DNA of 64,000 nucleotides from Primorskyibacter flagellatus. Lineage in GTDB: Bacteria; Pseudomonadota; Alphaproteobacteria; Rhodobacterales; Rhodobacteraceae. The stretch spans positions 1-64,000 of the forward strand of contig NZ_BMFJ01000003.1 of NCBI RefSeq assembly GCF_014638275.1, written 5' to 3'. Each line of letters begins with the position of its first letter. The stretch's first letter is position 1. This document shows positions 15,629-27,731 of this stretch, piece by piece. Below the pieces are notes generated by a model, which saw only the letters and a program-made list of their open reading frames with translations, made no database searches and had not been told where the DNA came from. Made by a program: the position numbers and the translations under genes.

Positions 15629-17199
15629 AGCGGGTGCGCCCGCGCGATGTGCTCGACCTCTTCACCCGGATCGCCATCATCGGGATCGGTCTATCCCTGC
15701 CGGTCTGGCTCTACCTGGCAGAGCTACGTCCGCGTTTCGTGCTTCACCGGACGGAGAAGGACCTCCGCGCGCTGGCCGCCGCCTGCGACCAAGCGCTGCG
15801 CAGCGCGGAGGCGACAGAGGAGACCCGTGCCCAACTGGACCCTGCGCAGGCGGCGCGCCTCGACCTGTCTCTCGAGATCGGCCGGTTGCCCTGCAAAAGC
15901 TACAGTGTGCTCACCGAACAGTTGCTTTCGGAGGGCGTATCGCGGCATGCGCTCGCGGCCCTCAACCTCTCTGCAACCTCCGATCCCGCTTATCCGGACT
16001 TGAGGGCGGTGCTCGCGGATGCGGACCAGCTTGATGCCCAGCTGCGCGTCACGTCCCGGCTCTTCGATCTCGCGCCGCTGCCTCTGAAGGAATATCTGCG
16101 CAATGCGAAGTTCCGGCTCGGCGAACGGTTATTTTTCGATCCACTCCTGAGCGGGCAGGGGGATCGCACCTGCGCCACCTGCCATGTCTTGGTCTCCGCG
16201 ACCGCGGACGGGGCGGCCTTGGAGACACATCTTGACGTATCGCCAGAATGGTTGCCCGGCGTTCCTGCGCGCAACGTGCCCGATCTCTGGAACCGCGACC
16301 ACAACGACGTCTCAACCATGCTCTGGGATGGTCGGGTTCAGGCGCTCGCCGCCGCGAATGAGGGCGGGCTCGTATCGCCCGAGCCCCTGCCGACGACGGG
16401 ATTCGAGAACCTCATGGCGTTGCAATCGATTCGGCCGATCATTATCCCGGCGGAGATGCTTGGCGAGCCCGGCGCCGGGAATGTTCTTGCTCCCAAGTCA
16501 CTCGGCGCGCCGCTCCCCGAAGCTGTGCTGACACGCCTCGCGACGCGACTCTACGAGGACGATGAGCGCGGTAAGGATACGGAGACATATCAGAGGTTGT
16601 TTCGCAAGAGCTACGGGGTCGGGGCTGCCGAAGAGGTGCGTCCGGCTCATCTCGGCAATGCGCTCGCGCATTACATCGAGATCGCCTTTCAGTCCCGGGA
16701 AACGCCTTGGGATCGCTACCTCGTCGGCGATCTTTCCGCCCTCACGGCGGATCAGAAACGCGGGGCGGTCCTATTCTATGGCGTCGGTAAATGCGCCGTG
16801 TGTCATGTGGGCGATGTCTTCAGTGACTTCGGGTTCCATTCCATCGGGGTGCCCGACATGCGGGAGGAGAAGGATTTAGGCCGCTTCTATGCCACCGGTT
16901 TGGCAGAGGACCGGTTTCTGTTCCGGACGCCGCCCTTGCGGAACGTCACGCTCACGGCGCCCTATTTCCATAACGGTCAGGGCAAAACTCTCAGCGAGGC
17001 GATCCAGCAACATCTCAATCCATATCAGTTTGCACGGGCCTACGCCGAAGGCGGAGAGCATCTGATGGGGTCGACAGAGATTGATGCGATTTCGCCGATC
17101 CTCGCGCCAAGATCTATGATCACCGATGCTCAAATCGAGCTTTTGATAGCGTTTCTGAAATCCTTGGAGGATCGCCGTGCCGACGCATTGTCGCCCTGA
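15625..17199 (+). CDS. Membrane-anchored dihaem cytochrome c peroxidase-like protein
   Basis: A 524-residue protein of the same superfamily as its upstream neighbour but longer. It has an N-terminal membrane anchor (IAIIGIGLSLPVWLYLAEL, about 17-35) and an extra helical segment up to about residue 150. The peroxidase part has CATCH at 183-187 and CAVCH at 390-394. GTG start, overlapping the MauG-like stop (GTGA). A second dihaem enzyme in one Hxs operon suggests a two-step oxidation, or an electron donor/acceptor pair. It could also be a true H2O2 peroxidase; the sequence does not decide this. Confidence 0.85.
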   Translation: MKRVRPRDVLDLFTRIAIIGIGLSLPVWLYLAELRPRFVLHRTEKDLRALAAACDQALRSAEATEETRAQLDPAQAARLDLSLEIGRLPCKSYSVLTEQLLSEGVSRHALAALNLSATSDPAYPDLRAVLADADQLDAQLRVTSRLFDLAPLPLKEYLRNAKFRLGERLFFDPLLSGQGDRTCATCHVLVSATADGAALETHLDVSPEWLPGVPARNVPDLWNRDHNDVSTMLWDGRVQALAAANEGGLVSPEPLPTTGFENLMALQSIRPIIIPAEMLGEPGAGNVLAPKSLGAPLPEAVLTRLATRLYEDDERGKDTETYQRLFRKSYGVGAAEEVRPAHLGNALAHYIEIAFQSRETPWDRYLVGDLSALTADQKRGAVLFYGVGKCAVCHVGDVFSDFGFHSIGVPDMREEKDLGRFYATGLAEDRFLFRTPPLRNVTLTAPYFHNGQGKTLSEAIQQHLNPYQFARAYAEGGEHLMGSTEIDAISPILAPRSMITDAQIELLIAFLKSLEDRRADALSP

Positions 17200-17293
17200 T
17201 CAGGCATGGCTCTTAGAGGAACCTAGAATCTGAAGAGTATCTATCGAATTAGGGCATAGGGCCGGTAACGATAATGGCCCCTCTTATCGTGCG

Positions 17294-17322
17294 TTGACAT
17301 TTGCGCGCGCCCAGAACAGCCT
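17294..17322 (+). promoter_or_regulatory. Candidate thiC promoter
   Basis: TTGACA at 17294-17299 stands 28 bases before the riboswitch. The -10 at the expected distance (CAGCCT) is poor, which is common for alphaproteobacterial sigma-70 promoters. Confidence 0.35.
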
Positions 17323-17327
17323 GCGGG

Positions 17328-20153
<2,826 letters not shown>

Positions 20154-20157
<4 letters not shown>

Positions 20158-20792
20158 GGCGCTGCCCTGACCTCTCGCTTTACCTCGTGCTTGATCCCGG
20201 CCTGTGCGCCGGGGTCGGCATGGTCGAAACCGCCCGCGCTGCCGTCGCGGGCGGGGCGACGGTTGTGCAACTGCGCGACAAGGCGGCAGGCACCGCGCGG
20301 ATGATCGAGACTGGCCGGGCACTGAAGGCGGCGCTGGCCGGAACCGGCGTGGTGCTGATCGTGAACGACGACGTGGAGGCCGCCGTTGCGATTGGTGCGG
20401 ACGGGCTGCACATCGGGCAGGGCGACATGGCCGTGACCGAGGCCCGCGCCCGGATCGGTCCGGCGATGGTGCTGGGCCTGTCGGTCGAGACACCCGCGCT
20501 GGCCGCCGCCGTCGATCCGGCGCTGGTCGACTACATCGGTGCGGGGCCGGTCTTTGCCACGCCTTCCAAGCTGGATCACAAGGCGCCTGTGGGTTTCGAA
20601 GGGCTGGCGGCGCAGGTTGCTGCCAGCCCGGTGCCCGCCGTGGCGATCGGCGGGCTGAAGGCCGAGCACGTGGCGCAGGTCCTGAAGGCCGGCGCGCAGG
20701 GCGTCGCCGTGGTTTCCGCCATCTGCGGCCAGCCCGACCCCGAGGCCGCTGCCCGCGCCCTCAGGGACAGGATCGACGCGCTAACCGTCTGA
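20154..20792 (+). CDS. thiE: Thiamine phosphate synthase ThiE
   Basis: A 212-residue TIM-barrel enzyme that joins HMP-PP and thiazole phosphate to thiamine phosphate. Conserved blocks are visible: VVQLRDK (substrate binding), LIVNDDVEAAV, GADGLHIGQGD, IGAGPVFATPSK and AIGGLKAEHV. GTG start overlapping the thiM stop. Its end overlaps the convergent thiD end by 12 bases. Confidence 0.95.
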
Positions 20793-21587
20793 CGCCCAGA
20801 GCGCGTGGAAATGATGCACCGGCCCGTGCCCGTGGCCCACGTCCAGCGCATCGCTTTGGGCCAGCACCGCATGCAGGTAGGCCTTGGCGCGGGTCACGGC
20901 CTCGGCCATGTCGTGATGCGGCAGGAGCGCGGAAATGGCCGAGGACAAGGTGCAGCCCGTGCCGTGATCGTTGGTCGTGGTGATGCGGGGCGCGCGCAGG
21001 GTCTGGATACCCTCGGGACCGGCCAGCAGGTCGGTGCTGTGCGCGCCCTCCAGATGCCCGCCTTTAAGCAGGACGTACTCGGAGCCGAGAGAAAGGAGGT
21101 CGGGCAGGGCGGCGGTCATGGTCGCGGTGCTCCAGTCATCGGGACGGTTCAGCAGGACGGCGGCCTCGGGCAGGTTCGGCGTGATGACCGTGGCCAGAGG
21201 CACCAGCGCCTCGCGCAGCGCCGAAACCGCTTCGGGATCCAGCAGCGCGTGACCGCTTTTCGCCACCATCACCGGGTCCAGCACGATGTTGCGCGCCGCG
21301 TGATGGCGCAGCCGGTCGGACACCGCGCGGGCGATCCCGGCGTTGGCGATCATGCCGATCTTCACCGCGTCGATGCGCACGTCCTCGAGCACAGAGTCGA
21401 TCTGGTCGGCGACGAAATCTGGGTCAAGCGCCTGGAAGGACCGAACGCCGCAGGTGTTTTGCGCCACCACGGCCGTGACGACCGAACAGGCATAGGCGCC
21501 AAGCGCCGACATGGTCTTGATGTCGGCCTGGATGCCGGCGCCGCCGGACGGGTCCGTGCCCGCAATGGTCAGGACGTTGGCGATCAT
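20781..21587 (-). CDS. thiD: Bifunctional HMP / HMP-phosphate kinase ThiD
   Basis: A 268-residue ribokinase-like enzyme that phosphorylates HMP and then HMP-P to HMP-PP, the pyrimidine partner of ThiE. Family hallmarks: [17 protein letters not shown] at the N-terminus, [16 protein letters not shown], and the catalytic [12 protein letters not shown]. It forms an operon with the upstream Nudix gene (ATGA overlap) under its own TPP riboswitch, convergent with thiCME. Confidence 0.95.
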   Translation of the reverse strand: MIANVLTIAGTDPSGGAGIQADIKTMSALGAYACSVVTAVVAQNTCGVRSFQALDPDFVADQIDSVLEDVRIDAVKIGMIANAGIARAVSDRLRHHAARNIVLDPVMVAKSGHALLDPEAVSALREALVPLATVITPNLPEAAVLLNRPDDWSTATMTAALPDLLSLGSEYVLLKGGHLEGAHSTDLLAGPEGIQTLRAPRITTTNDHGTGCTLSSAISALLPHHDMAEAVTRAKAYLHAVLAQSDALDVGHGHGPVHHFHALWASDG

Positions 21588-22033
21588 GTCGGTGCCCCCG
21601 CCATCAGGGCTGCGGCCTGGTCCGCAACTGCGCCGACATCGCGGCTGAGCGCGAGGCTGCCATCCGTCAGCGCGGCAAGGTCGATCCAGCGCGCCTCGAG
21701 CGCGTCATCTGCGGCAACCGGAACCCCGGCGATCCAGCGGAACAGAACGGCGATCAGGATGAAATGGCGGCGCAAGGTGCCGGTGCCGTCGTGATCAAAG
21801 GCGTCGAGCGCCGTGATCACCCGTAGCGGGTCTGCGGAAACGCCGGTCTCCTCGGCCAGTTCGCGGATGGCTGCGTCGAACAGGGGTTCGCCCTGGTCAA
21901 TCTTGCCGCCGGGAAATCCCCAAAGGCCCGCATCGGGCGGATTGGCGCGACGCACGAGAAGCACCTGGGTGTCGCGCACGACTACGGCGATGGTCGCCGG
22001 GATCGGGCGTGGGTCTGTCGATTGATATGGCAA
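21584..22033 (-). CDS. Nudix hydrolase of the thiamine regulon
   Basis: A 149-residue Nudix protein with a recognisable Nudix box: GGKIDQGEPLFDAAIRELAE then ETG, matching Gx5Ex7REUxEExGU with usual substitutions. TTG start supported by GAGG 5 bases upstream. It follows a TPP riboswitch and overlaps thiD, so it belongs to thiamine metabolism. Known thiamine-linked Nudix enzymes hydrolyse HMP-PP, TPP or toxic analogues such as oxythiamine pyrophosphate; the exact substrate is unknown here. Confidence 0.85.
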   Translation of the reverse strand: MPYQSTDPRPIPATIAVVVRDTQVLLVRRANPPDAGLWGFPGGKIDQGEPLFDAAIRELAEETGVSADPLRVITALDAFDHDGTGTLRRHFILIAVLFRWIAGVPVAADDALEARWIDLAALTDGSLALSRDVGAVADQAAALMAGAPT

Positions 22034-22080
22034 AGCGGCCTCGTCATGCTGAGGCCGGCAAGGGCAAGAGGTCTGCGCGA

Positions 22081-22172
22081 TCCTGTCCCTTCGCCGGCAT
22101 GATCCGGATCAGGTTCAAAGGGTCACCGCGCTGCAATCGCCAGCGATATCTCAGCCCCTTGTCGGGACACCC
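22081..22172 (-). ncRNA. Second TPP riboswitch, upstream of Nudix-thiD
   Basis: Read on the minus strand, the element has GGCTGAGATATC (around 22146-22157), GACCCTTTGAACCTGATCCG and the sensor GCCGGCGAAGGGACA. P1 pairs TGTCCC (22164-22169) with GGGACA (22084-22089). It lies about 48 bases before the Nudix start. TPP should repress Nudix-thiD in parallel with thiCME. Confidence 0.92.
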
Positions 22173-22283
22173 CTAGGTGAGAGGCAGCTTATCAGGCTGA
22201 GCGCCCGGTTCAATGCCGGGCGGATGTGCTTGCGCCTGCTGTCGGTTGCTGAAACTTTGGGCAAAACAGACGAGGAAGCAGTC

Positions 22284-23435
22284 ATGGAATCCCTGTTCCG
22301 TTCGCTTGGCCCGGTCATCGGCCGTCCCTCGCCAGTCGAGGCCCTTCGTGCGGGGCTCGGCGCTCTGATCGGCCTTGGGGTGACGGGTGTATTCCTGTTG
22401 TCGCCCGTGGTCGACCTGACACTTGGGCTTTACCTGATTGCTCCGTTCGGTGCGACGTCGGTCCTGCTGTTCGCAGTGCCCAACAGCCCGTTGGCGCAGC
22501 CGTGGTCGGCGGTGGTGGGCAACACCCTCGCGGCACTGGTCGGTGTGGCGGTCTGTTCCGTGATCGCGGACCCTGTCCTGCGGATCGCCCTTGCGGTCGG
22601 GCTGACGATTACGGTCGGCATCCTGTGTCGCGCGATCCATCCCCCGGCGGGTGCGGTCGCCATGACAGCGGCGATGAGCCCGGAGGCGGTCGAGCGACTT
22701 GGGTTCTGGTTCGCGATCGCGCCCGTCGCCACGGGCACCCTCGCGCTGGTCGTCTGTGCTGCGATCTACGCCCGGCTCACGGGGCGCAGGTACCCATTCC
22801 GCCAGTTCGATGAGCCAAATCGCCACCGCACCGAAGATCCCGATCCCGCCAAGCGCATCGGGCTGTCCCGAGAAGAACTGACAGAGCTGCTGGACCAGTA
22901 TCGCCAGTCGTTCAATCTGGGTGTCGAAGACCTAGCGCGGTTGATCGGCGCGGCCGAGTTGCAGGCCGCCGCGCACCGGACAGGTCCGCTTCTGGCGACC
23001 GACGTCATGTCGCGTGATCTGGTGACCATTGGCCCGGACACTCCGCTGTCAAAGATTGCGGACCTGTTCAGACATCATCGCTTCACATCGCTTCCGGTGA
23101 CCGGGGTCGAGGGGCGTTATCTTGGCGTGATCTTCCAGATGCACCTGATCGACCGAGCGCGCGAGGATGCGCTTCGGCTCGACCGTGGCTATCTCGCGGC
23201 GTTTCGGCGCCTGATCGACCAGGATCGTACGCAGCCGGTTCGAGCCAAGGACATCATGAGCGTCGCCGGGCCTCGGGCGGTACCGGCGACTCCGGTCGGG
23301 GTGCTCCTGCCGATGATGGCCGATGGTGATGTCGATGCGGTGCCGATCCTTGAAAAGGGCCGGATCGTCGGCATCGTCACCAGGACGGATCTGATCGCCG
23401 CCCTCGCGCGGTCCGGGCTGCGGGCACAGGGCTGA
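22284..23435 (+). CDS. HPP-family membrane protein with tandem CBS domains
   Basis: A 383-residue inner-membrane protein. The N-terminal HPP domain has four hydrophobic segments (LGALIGLGVTGVFLL, LYLIAPFGATSVLLF, ALVGVAVCSVIA, LAVGLTITVGILC) and the name-giving HPP motif in AIHPPAGAVA. The C-terminal half carries two CBS domains (VMSRDLVTIGPDTPLSKIA; MSVAGPRAVPATPVG, ending GIVTRTDLI), which usually sense adenine nucleotides. HPP proteins have been linked to nitrite transport in plant plastids and cyanobacteria; the substrate here is unknown. GAGGA supports the ATG at 22284. Convergent with panC, 15 bases apart. Confidence 0.85.
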   Translation: MESLFRSLGPVIGRPSPVEALRAGLGALIGLGVTGVFLLSPVVDLTLGLYLIAPFGATSVLLFAVPNSPLAQPWSAVVGNTLAALVGVAVCSVIADPVLRIALAVGLTITVGILCRAIHPPAGAVAMTAAMSPEAVERLGFWFAIAPVATGTLALVVCAAIYARLTGRRYPFRQFDEPNRHRTEDPDPAKRIGLSREELTELLDQYRQSFNLGVEDLARLIGAAELQAAAHRTGPLLATDVMSRDLVTIGPDTPLSKIADLFRHHRFTSLPVTGVEGRYLGVIFQMHLIDRAREDALRLDRGYLAAFRRLIDQDRTQPVRAKDIMSVAGPRAVPATPVGVLLPMMADGDVDAVPILEKGRIVGIVTRTDLIAALARSGLRAQG

Positions 23436-23450
23436 GAGGCGGCGGCCCGG

Positions 23451-24338
23451 TCAGGCCGGTTCGAGCGGGTGATCTTTGCGAGTCGGGACGCTTGCGAGAC
23501 CCGCGACAGGGACATTGTCGATCAGGCGCACGCCATCGAGCCAGGCGGCGAGGAAAAGGCGACCGGGGCGGTCTGCCCTGGTCATCAGCTTGAGGTCGGG
23601 ATCGCTGCGCAACTCCAGGTAGTCGATCGTGTCGAACCCGGCAGAAAGCAGCGCCGCCCTGGCGTTATCGAGGGCCTGCGCGACTTGTCCGCCGCGGGAG
23701 ATGACACGCGCGGCGTCGTCCAGGACCTGGGCGATCACCGGCGCAATTTCGCGTGACCCGGGCCCGAGCCGGAGGTTGCGCGACGACATGGCGAGGCCGT
23801 CGTCCTCGCGCACGGTCGGACAGCCGACGATCTCGGTCTTCAGATCCAGATCCTCGGCCAGCCGGATCACCACCTGAAGTTGCTGGTAATCCTTTTCACC
23901 GAAATACGCGCGGTCGGCATCGCATTGCAGGAACAGCTTGGTCACCACCGTGGCCACCCCGTCGAAATGCCCCGGCCGCGCCCCGCCGCACAGGCCTTCG
24001 CTGACCCCGGTCACCGACACGGTCGTGGCAAAGCCTTCGGGGTACATCTGCGCGCCATCGGGGACATAGAGGATATCCGCGCCATAGGGCGTCAGCTTTT
24101 CGGCATCGCTGTCCTCGGTCCTTGGGTATTTCGCCAGATCCTCGGGGTTGTTGAACTGCTTGGGGTTCACGAACAGCGTCACGATTACCCGGTCGTTTTC
24201 GGCGCAGGCCCGCTCTACCAGCGACAGGTGCCCGGCATGCAGCGCGCCCATGGTCGGCACGACGCCGATGGTTTCGCCGGCCCGGCGCCAGCTTTCGGTC
24301 AGGGCGCGCAGGTCTGCCTTGGTGCGGATGATCTTCAT
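23451..24338 (-). CDS. panC: Pantothenate synthetase PanC
   Basis: A 295-residue enzyme that condenses pantoate and beta-alanine with ATP to pantothenate. The ATP-binding HxGH appears in [14 protein letters not shown] (residues about 27-40); [19 protein letters not shown] and [13 protein letters not shown] are further signature blocks, and the KMSKS-equivalent SSRN lies in GLAMSSRN. Second gene of the panBC operon, with ATGA overlap to panB. Confidence 0.95.
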   Translation of the reverse strand: MKIIRTKADLRALTESWRRAGETIGVVPTMGALHAGHLSLVERACAENDRVIVTLFVNPKQFNNPEDLAKYPRTEDSDAEKLTPYGADILYVPDGAQMYPEGFATTVSVTGVSEGLCGGARPGHFDGVATVVTKLFLQCDADRAYFGEKDYQQLQVVIRLAEDLDLKTEIVGCPTVREDDGLAMSSRNLRLGPGSREIAPVIAQVLDDAARVISRGGQVAQALDNARAALLSAGFDTIDYLELRSDPDLKLMTRADRPGRLFLAAWLDGVRLIDNVPVAGLASVPTRKDHPLEPA

Positions 24339-25162
24339 GTGCCCGGTTCCTCCTGGGAAAAGACATGTTCGGGGGCGGGGAAGCTGCGGGCGCGGACCTC
24401 TGCCGCGTAGGTGCGGATGGCGGTGCGCGCATCGCTGGCCAGATCGCCATAGCGTTTCACGAACTTCGGCTTGAAGGCGTCGAAAAGGCCCAGCATGTCG
24501 TCGATCACAAGGATCTGTCCGTCACAGCCCGCCGAGGCCCCGATGCCGACCGTCGGGATGGCGATGTCCGCGGTGATCTGATCGGCCAGCGCGGCGGGCA
24601 CCTTTTCCAGCACGACTGAAAACGCCCCGGCGCGGGTCACCGCGCGGGCGTCTTCCAGGATCCGGTCCGCATCCGCGCCGCGCCCCTGCACCTTGTAGCC
24701 GCCAAGCGCGTTCACCGCCTGCGGCGTCAGGCCGATGTGGGCCATGACGGGGATGCCGCGATCGACGATAAAGCGGATCGTGTCCTCCATATGCGCGCCG
24801 CCTTCCAGCTTGACCGCGCCGGCCCCGGTTTCGGCCATCAGCCGGGCAGCGTTGCGAAAGGCCTGGGCGGGGGATTCTTCGTAACTGCCGAAGGGCATGT
24901 CGACGACCATCAGCGCGCGGCTGAGGCCACGGGCGACGGCGCGGCCGTGCAGCACCATCATCTCCATCGTCACGCCGAGGGTCGAGGGCAGCCCGTGCAG
25001 CACCATGCCGACGCTGTCACCGACCAGAACCAGATCGCAGTCCGCGTCCGCCAGCTGTGCCACGGGGGTCGTATAGGCGGTCAGGCAGACCAGCGGATCG
25101 GCCCCCTTGCGCGCACGGATGTCGGACGCGGTGAGGCTGCGTTGCGGGGCGGATTGGCTCAT
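24335..25162 (-). CDS. panB: Ketopantoate hydroxymethyltransferase PanB
   Basis: A 275-residue enzyme of pantothenate synthesis that makes ketopantoate from ketoisovalerate with methylene-tetrahydrofolate. Family blocks: [26 protein letters not shown] (metal-binding aspartate), DMPFGSY, KLEGG and [14 protein letters not shown]. The start at 25162 has a strong GAGGAGG; a longer frame to 25246 lacks this. The 124 bases between it and nadC are AT-rich and probably hold the panBC promoter; GCGTAATATTATTGCG near 25226 is a candidate operator. Confidence 0.95.
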   Translation of the reverse strand: MSQSAPQRSLTASDIRARKGADPLVCLTAYTTPVAQLADADCDLVLVGDSVGMVLHGLPSTLGVTMEMMVLHGRAVARGLSRALMVVDMPFGSYEESPAQAFRNAARLMAETGAGAVKLEGGAHMEDTIRFIVDRGIPVMAHIGLTPQAVNALGGYKVQGRGADADRILEDARAVTRAGAFSVVLEKVPAALADQITADIAIPTVGIGASAGCDGQILVIDDMLGLFDAFKPKFVKRYGDLASDARTAIRTYAAEVRARSFPAPEHVFSQEEPGT

Positions 25163-25286
25163 GTCGGTCCTCCTCAGACAGGCTTCCGTGGGGTTACCCG
25201 GTTCGACATTATTTCGCAAGTGCAGCGTAATATTATTGCGATTCAATATAAGAAAAAGCCATATATGTGCGTGATGGGTTGTGGAC

Positions 25287-26147
25287 TCAGAAGTCCAGTC
25301 CCAAGTCCAGCACCTGCGCCGAATGGGTCAGCGCACCGGATGAAATATAGTCCACGCCCGTAGCCGCGACCTCGGCGATGCGGTCCAGCTTCATGTTGCC
25401 CGAGGCCTCCAGCACCACCTGACGGGCGGTCATGTCCACCGCCTTCGCCAGCATTGACGTGTCCATGTTGTCCAGCAGAACAACGTCTGCGCCACCCTCG
25501 TCCAGGACCTCGGCCAGCTGGTCCAGGCGGTCGACCTCGATCTCGCAGCGGATCATGTGGGATGCCCGCGCCTTGACCGATTGCAGCACGGGACGGATGC
25601 CACCGGCGGCGGCGATGTGGTTGTCCTTGATAAGGATCGCGTCGGACAGGCCGAAGCGGTGGTTGAACCCGCCGCCATGCAGCACGGCCTGTTTTTCCAC
25701 GATACGCAGGCCGGGGGTCGTCTTTCGGGTGCAGGTCACGCGGGTGTTCGTCCCGCGTGTCTCGGCCACGAAGGCGGCGGTCAGCGTGGCGATGCCGGAC
25801 ATGCGCCCGGCAAAGTTCAGCGCGACCCGTTCGCCCGACAGGATCGAGGCCGCGTCGCCCGAGATCTCCATCAGCAGGTCGCCCGGCGCGATCACGTCGC
25901 CATCGGCCTTGTGCGCGGTGATCTTCAGCGCGGGATCCACCAGCCGGAAGGCCAGTGCGGCAATCTGCAGGCCCGACACGACGCCCGGTTCGCGCGCATT
26001 CAGCCGCGCGGAATAGGTGGTGCCAGCAGGAATGACCGTGCGGGTGGTGATGTCGCCATAGGTGCCCAGATCCTCCATCAGCGCGGCGCGGACAAGGGGT
26101 TCAAGGATCAGGTCGGGCAGGGGGGCCGATTTTGCACGGGGGCTCAT
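25287..26147 (-). CDS. nadC: Nicotinate-nucleotide pyrophosphorylase NadC
   Basis: A 286-residue quinolinate phosphoribosyltransferase, the third step of de novo NAD synthesis. Signature blocks: [52 protein letters not shown] and the C-terminal SGALTHS. The ATG at 26147 overlaps the nadB stop (ATGA). Last gene of nadA-nadB-nadC. Confidence 0.95.
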   Translation of the reverse strand: MSPRAKSAPLPDLILEPLVRAALMEDLGTYGDITTRTVIPAGTTYSARLNAREPGVVSGLQIAALAFRLVDPALKITAHKADGDVIAPGDLLMEISGDAASILSGERVALNFAGRMSGIATLTAAFVAETRGTNTRVTCTRKTTPGLRIVEKQAVLHGGGFNHRFGLSDAILIKDNHIAAAGGIRPVLQSVKARASHMIRCEIEVDRLDQLAEVLDEGGADVVLLDNMDTSMLAKAVDMTARQVVLEASGNMKLDRIAEVAATGVDYISSGALTHSAQVLDLGLDF

Positions 26148-27727
26148 GCCGGTTCCTTTCGGGTCGTGGTCGCGCGGAGTGCCAGCGCGTCGTTCAGGGT
26201 CATCAGCGACCGGGTGCCGATTGCGCCGTCCGCCTGCGGATAGTCCGACCGGAAATGCGCGCCCCGGCTTTCGCGGCGCATCAGCGCGGCGGCGGCGATC
26301 AGGGTGGCGGTGGCGGTCATGTTCTTCAGCGTCTCGCAACCGGGCTGCGCGGCTTCGATGTCGGCGATCTGGGTCAGCGTTTGGGTCAGGCCGTCTGCCG
26401 TGCGGATCACGCCCGCACCGTCGGTCATCGCCTGCCGCAGCCGTTTGACCAGCGCAGGGTCGGGCGTTTCCGCCGGCAGAAGGTCGGGCAGGGTGACGGG
26501 CGCGACATCCATGGGCGAAGGCAGCGTGGCATGAATCGCCAGCGCGCAGCGGCGGCCATAGACCAGCGCTTCGAGCAGCCCGTTCGAGGCCAGGCGGTTC
26601 GCCCCGTGCAACCCGGTCGAGGCGACCTCTCCACAGGCCCAGAGGCCCGGCAGGGTGCTGGCCCCTTCCGCATCCGTCGCCACACCGCCCATGTGGTAAT
26701 GCGCGGCGGCGGCCACGGGGATCACCTGTGTCACCGGGTCCAGCCCGGTCTGCTGGCAGGCGGCGGCGACGGCGGGGAAATCTGTCAGGATCTTTGCGCC
26801 AAGGGCGGCGCGGGTGTCTAGCGCGGGGGCCAGCCCTGCCTGCGTCTGGGCATAGACGGCGCGGGCCACGATGTCGCGCGGGGCCAGTTCCGCGTCGGGG
26901 TGCGCATCCAGCATGAAGCGCTCGCCCTGTCGGTTGACCAGTGTGGCCCCTTCGCCGCGCAATGCCTCGGTCGCCAGCGGGGCAGGGTCCAGCCCGCAGG
27001 CCATGGCCGTCGGGTGGAACTGCACGAATTCCGCGTCGGCGATCTGTGCGCCCGCGCGGGCTGCCATGCCGATCACCTGACCCCGAATGCGCGGCGGATT
27101 GGTGGTGAGGGCATAAAGCCCGCCCGATCCGCCCCCGGCCAGCAACACGGCGGTGCCGCGCAGGGTGACGCTCGCGCTTTGCCCCCGATCACAGCGGGCG
27201 ACGGCCACGCCGGTGACACGGCCGCCCGAGACCTCAAGCCCCGTGGCCATCACCCCTTCTAGCACCTGGATATGATCCGCCTCGCGCACCTGTGCGGTCA
27301 GGGCGCGCATGATCTCGGCCCCGGCCTGATCGCCCTGCACACGCACCACACGGGCGAAGCTATGCGCCGCCTCGCGCGACAGCACATAGTCGCCGTCTGC
27401 GGTGCGGTCGAAGGGCGTGCCCAACCCGGTCAGGTCAAGGATGTGATCGCGCGCCTCGGCTGTGACCGACACCGCCACGCCCGGATCAACCGTCCCCGCA
27501 CCGGCAGTGACGGTATCGCAGGCATGGGCATCGGCGCTGTCCGCCGGGTCCATCGCCGCCGCCACGCCGCCCTGCGCCCAGGCCGAGGAGGCGCCGGTTC
27601 CCAAAGCCTCGGGAGAGATCATCAGCACGGGACGCGGGGCCAGTTTCAGCGCGGCATATTGCGCCGCCAGCCCTGCGCCCACGATTATGACGCGGCCCGT
27701 GTTGATCGGCGTTTCGGTCGGGGTCAT
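26144..27727 (-). CDS. nadB: L-aspartate oxidase NadB
   Basis: A 527-residue FAD enzyme oxidising aspartate to iminoaspartate, the substrate of NadA. The Rossmann dinucleotide motif is near the N-terminus (VIIVGAGLAAQYAAL); other family blocks are SSAWAQGGVAAA, HPTA (in VQFHPTAMACG), the active-site arginine region and HYHMGGV. It starts four bases after the nadA stop and overlaps nadC. Confidence 0.95.
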   Translation of the reverse strand: MTPTETPINTGRVIIVGAGLAAQYAALKLAPRPVLMISPEALGTGASSAWAQGGVAAAMDPADSADAHACDTVTAGAGTVDPGVAVSVTAEARDHILDLTGLGTPFDRTADGDYVLSREAAHSFARVVRVQGDQAGAEIMRALTAQVREADHIQVLEGVMATGLEVSGGRVTGVAVARCDRGQSASVTLRGTAVLLAGGGSGGLYALTTNPPRIRGQVIGMAARAGAQIADAEFVQFHPTAMACGLDPAPLATEALRGEGATLVNRQGERFMLDAHPDAELAPRDIVARAVYAQTQAGLAPALDTRAALGAKILTDFPAVAAACQQTGLDPVTQVIPVAAAAHYHMGGVATDAEGASTLPGLWACGEVASTGLHGANRLASNGLLEALVYGRRCALAIHATLPSPMDVAPVTLPDLLPAETPDPALVKRLRQAMTDGAGVIRTADGLTQTLTQIADIEAAQPGCETLKNMTATATLIAAAALMRRESRGAHFRSDYPQADGAIGTRSLMTLNDALALRATTTRKEPA

Positions 27728-27731
27728 GGCC

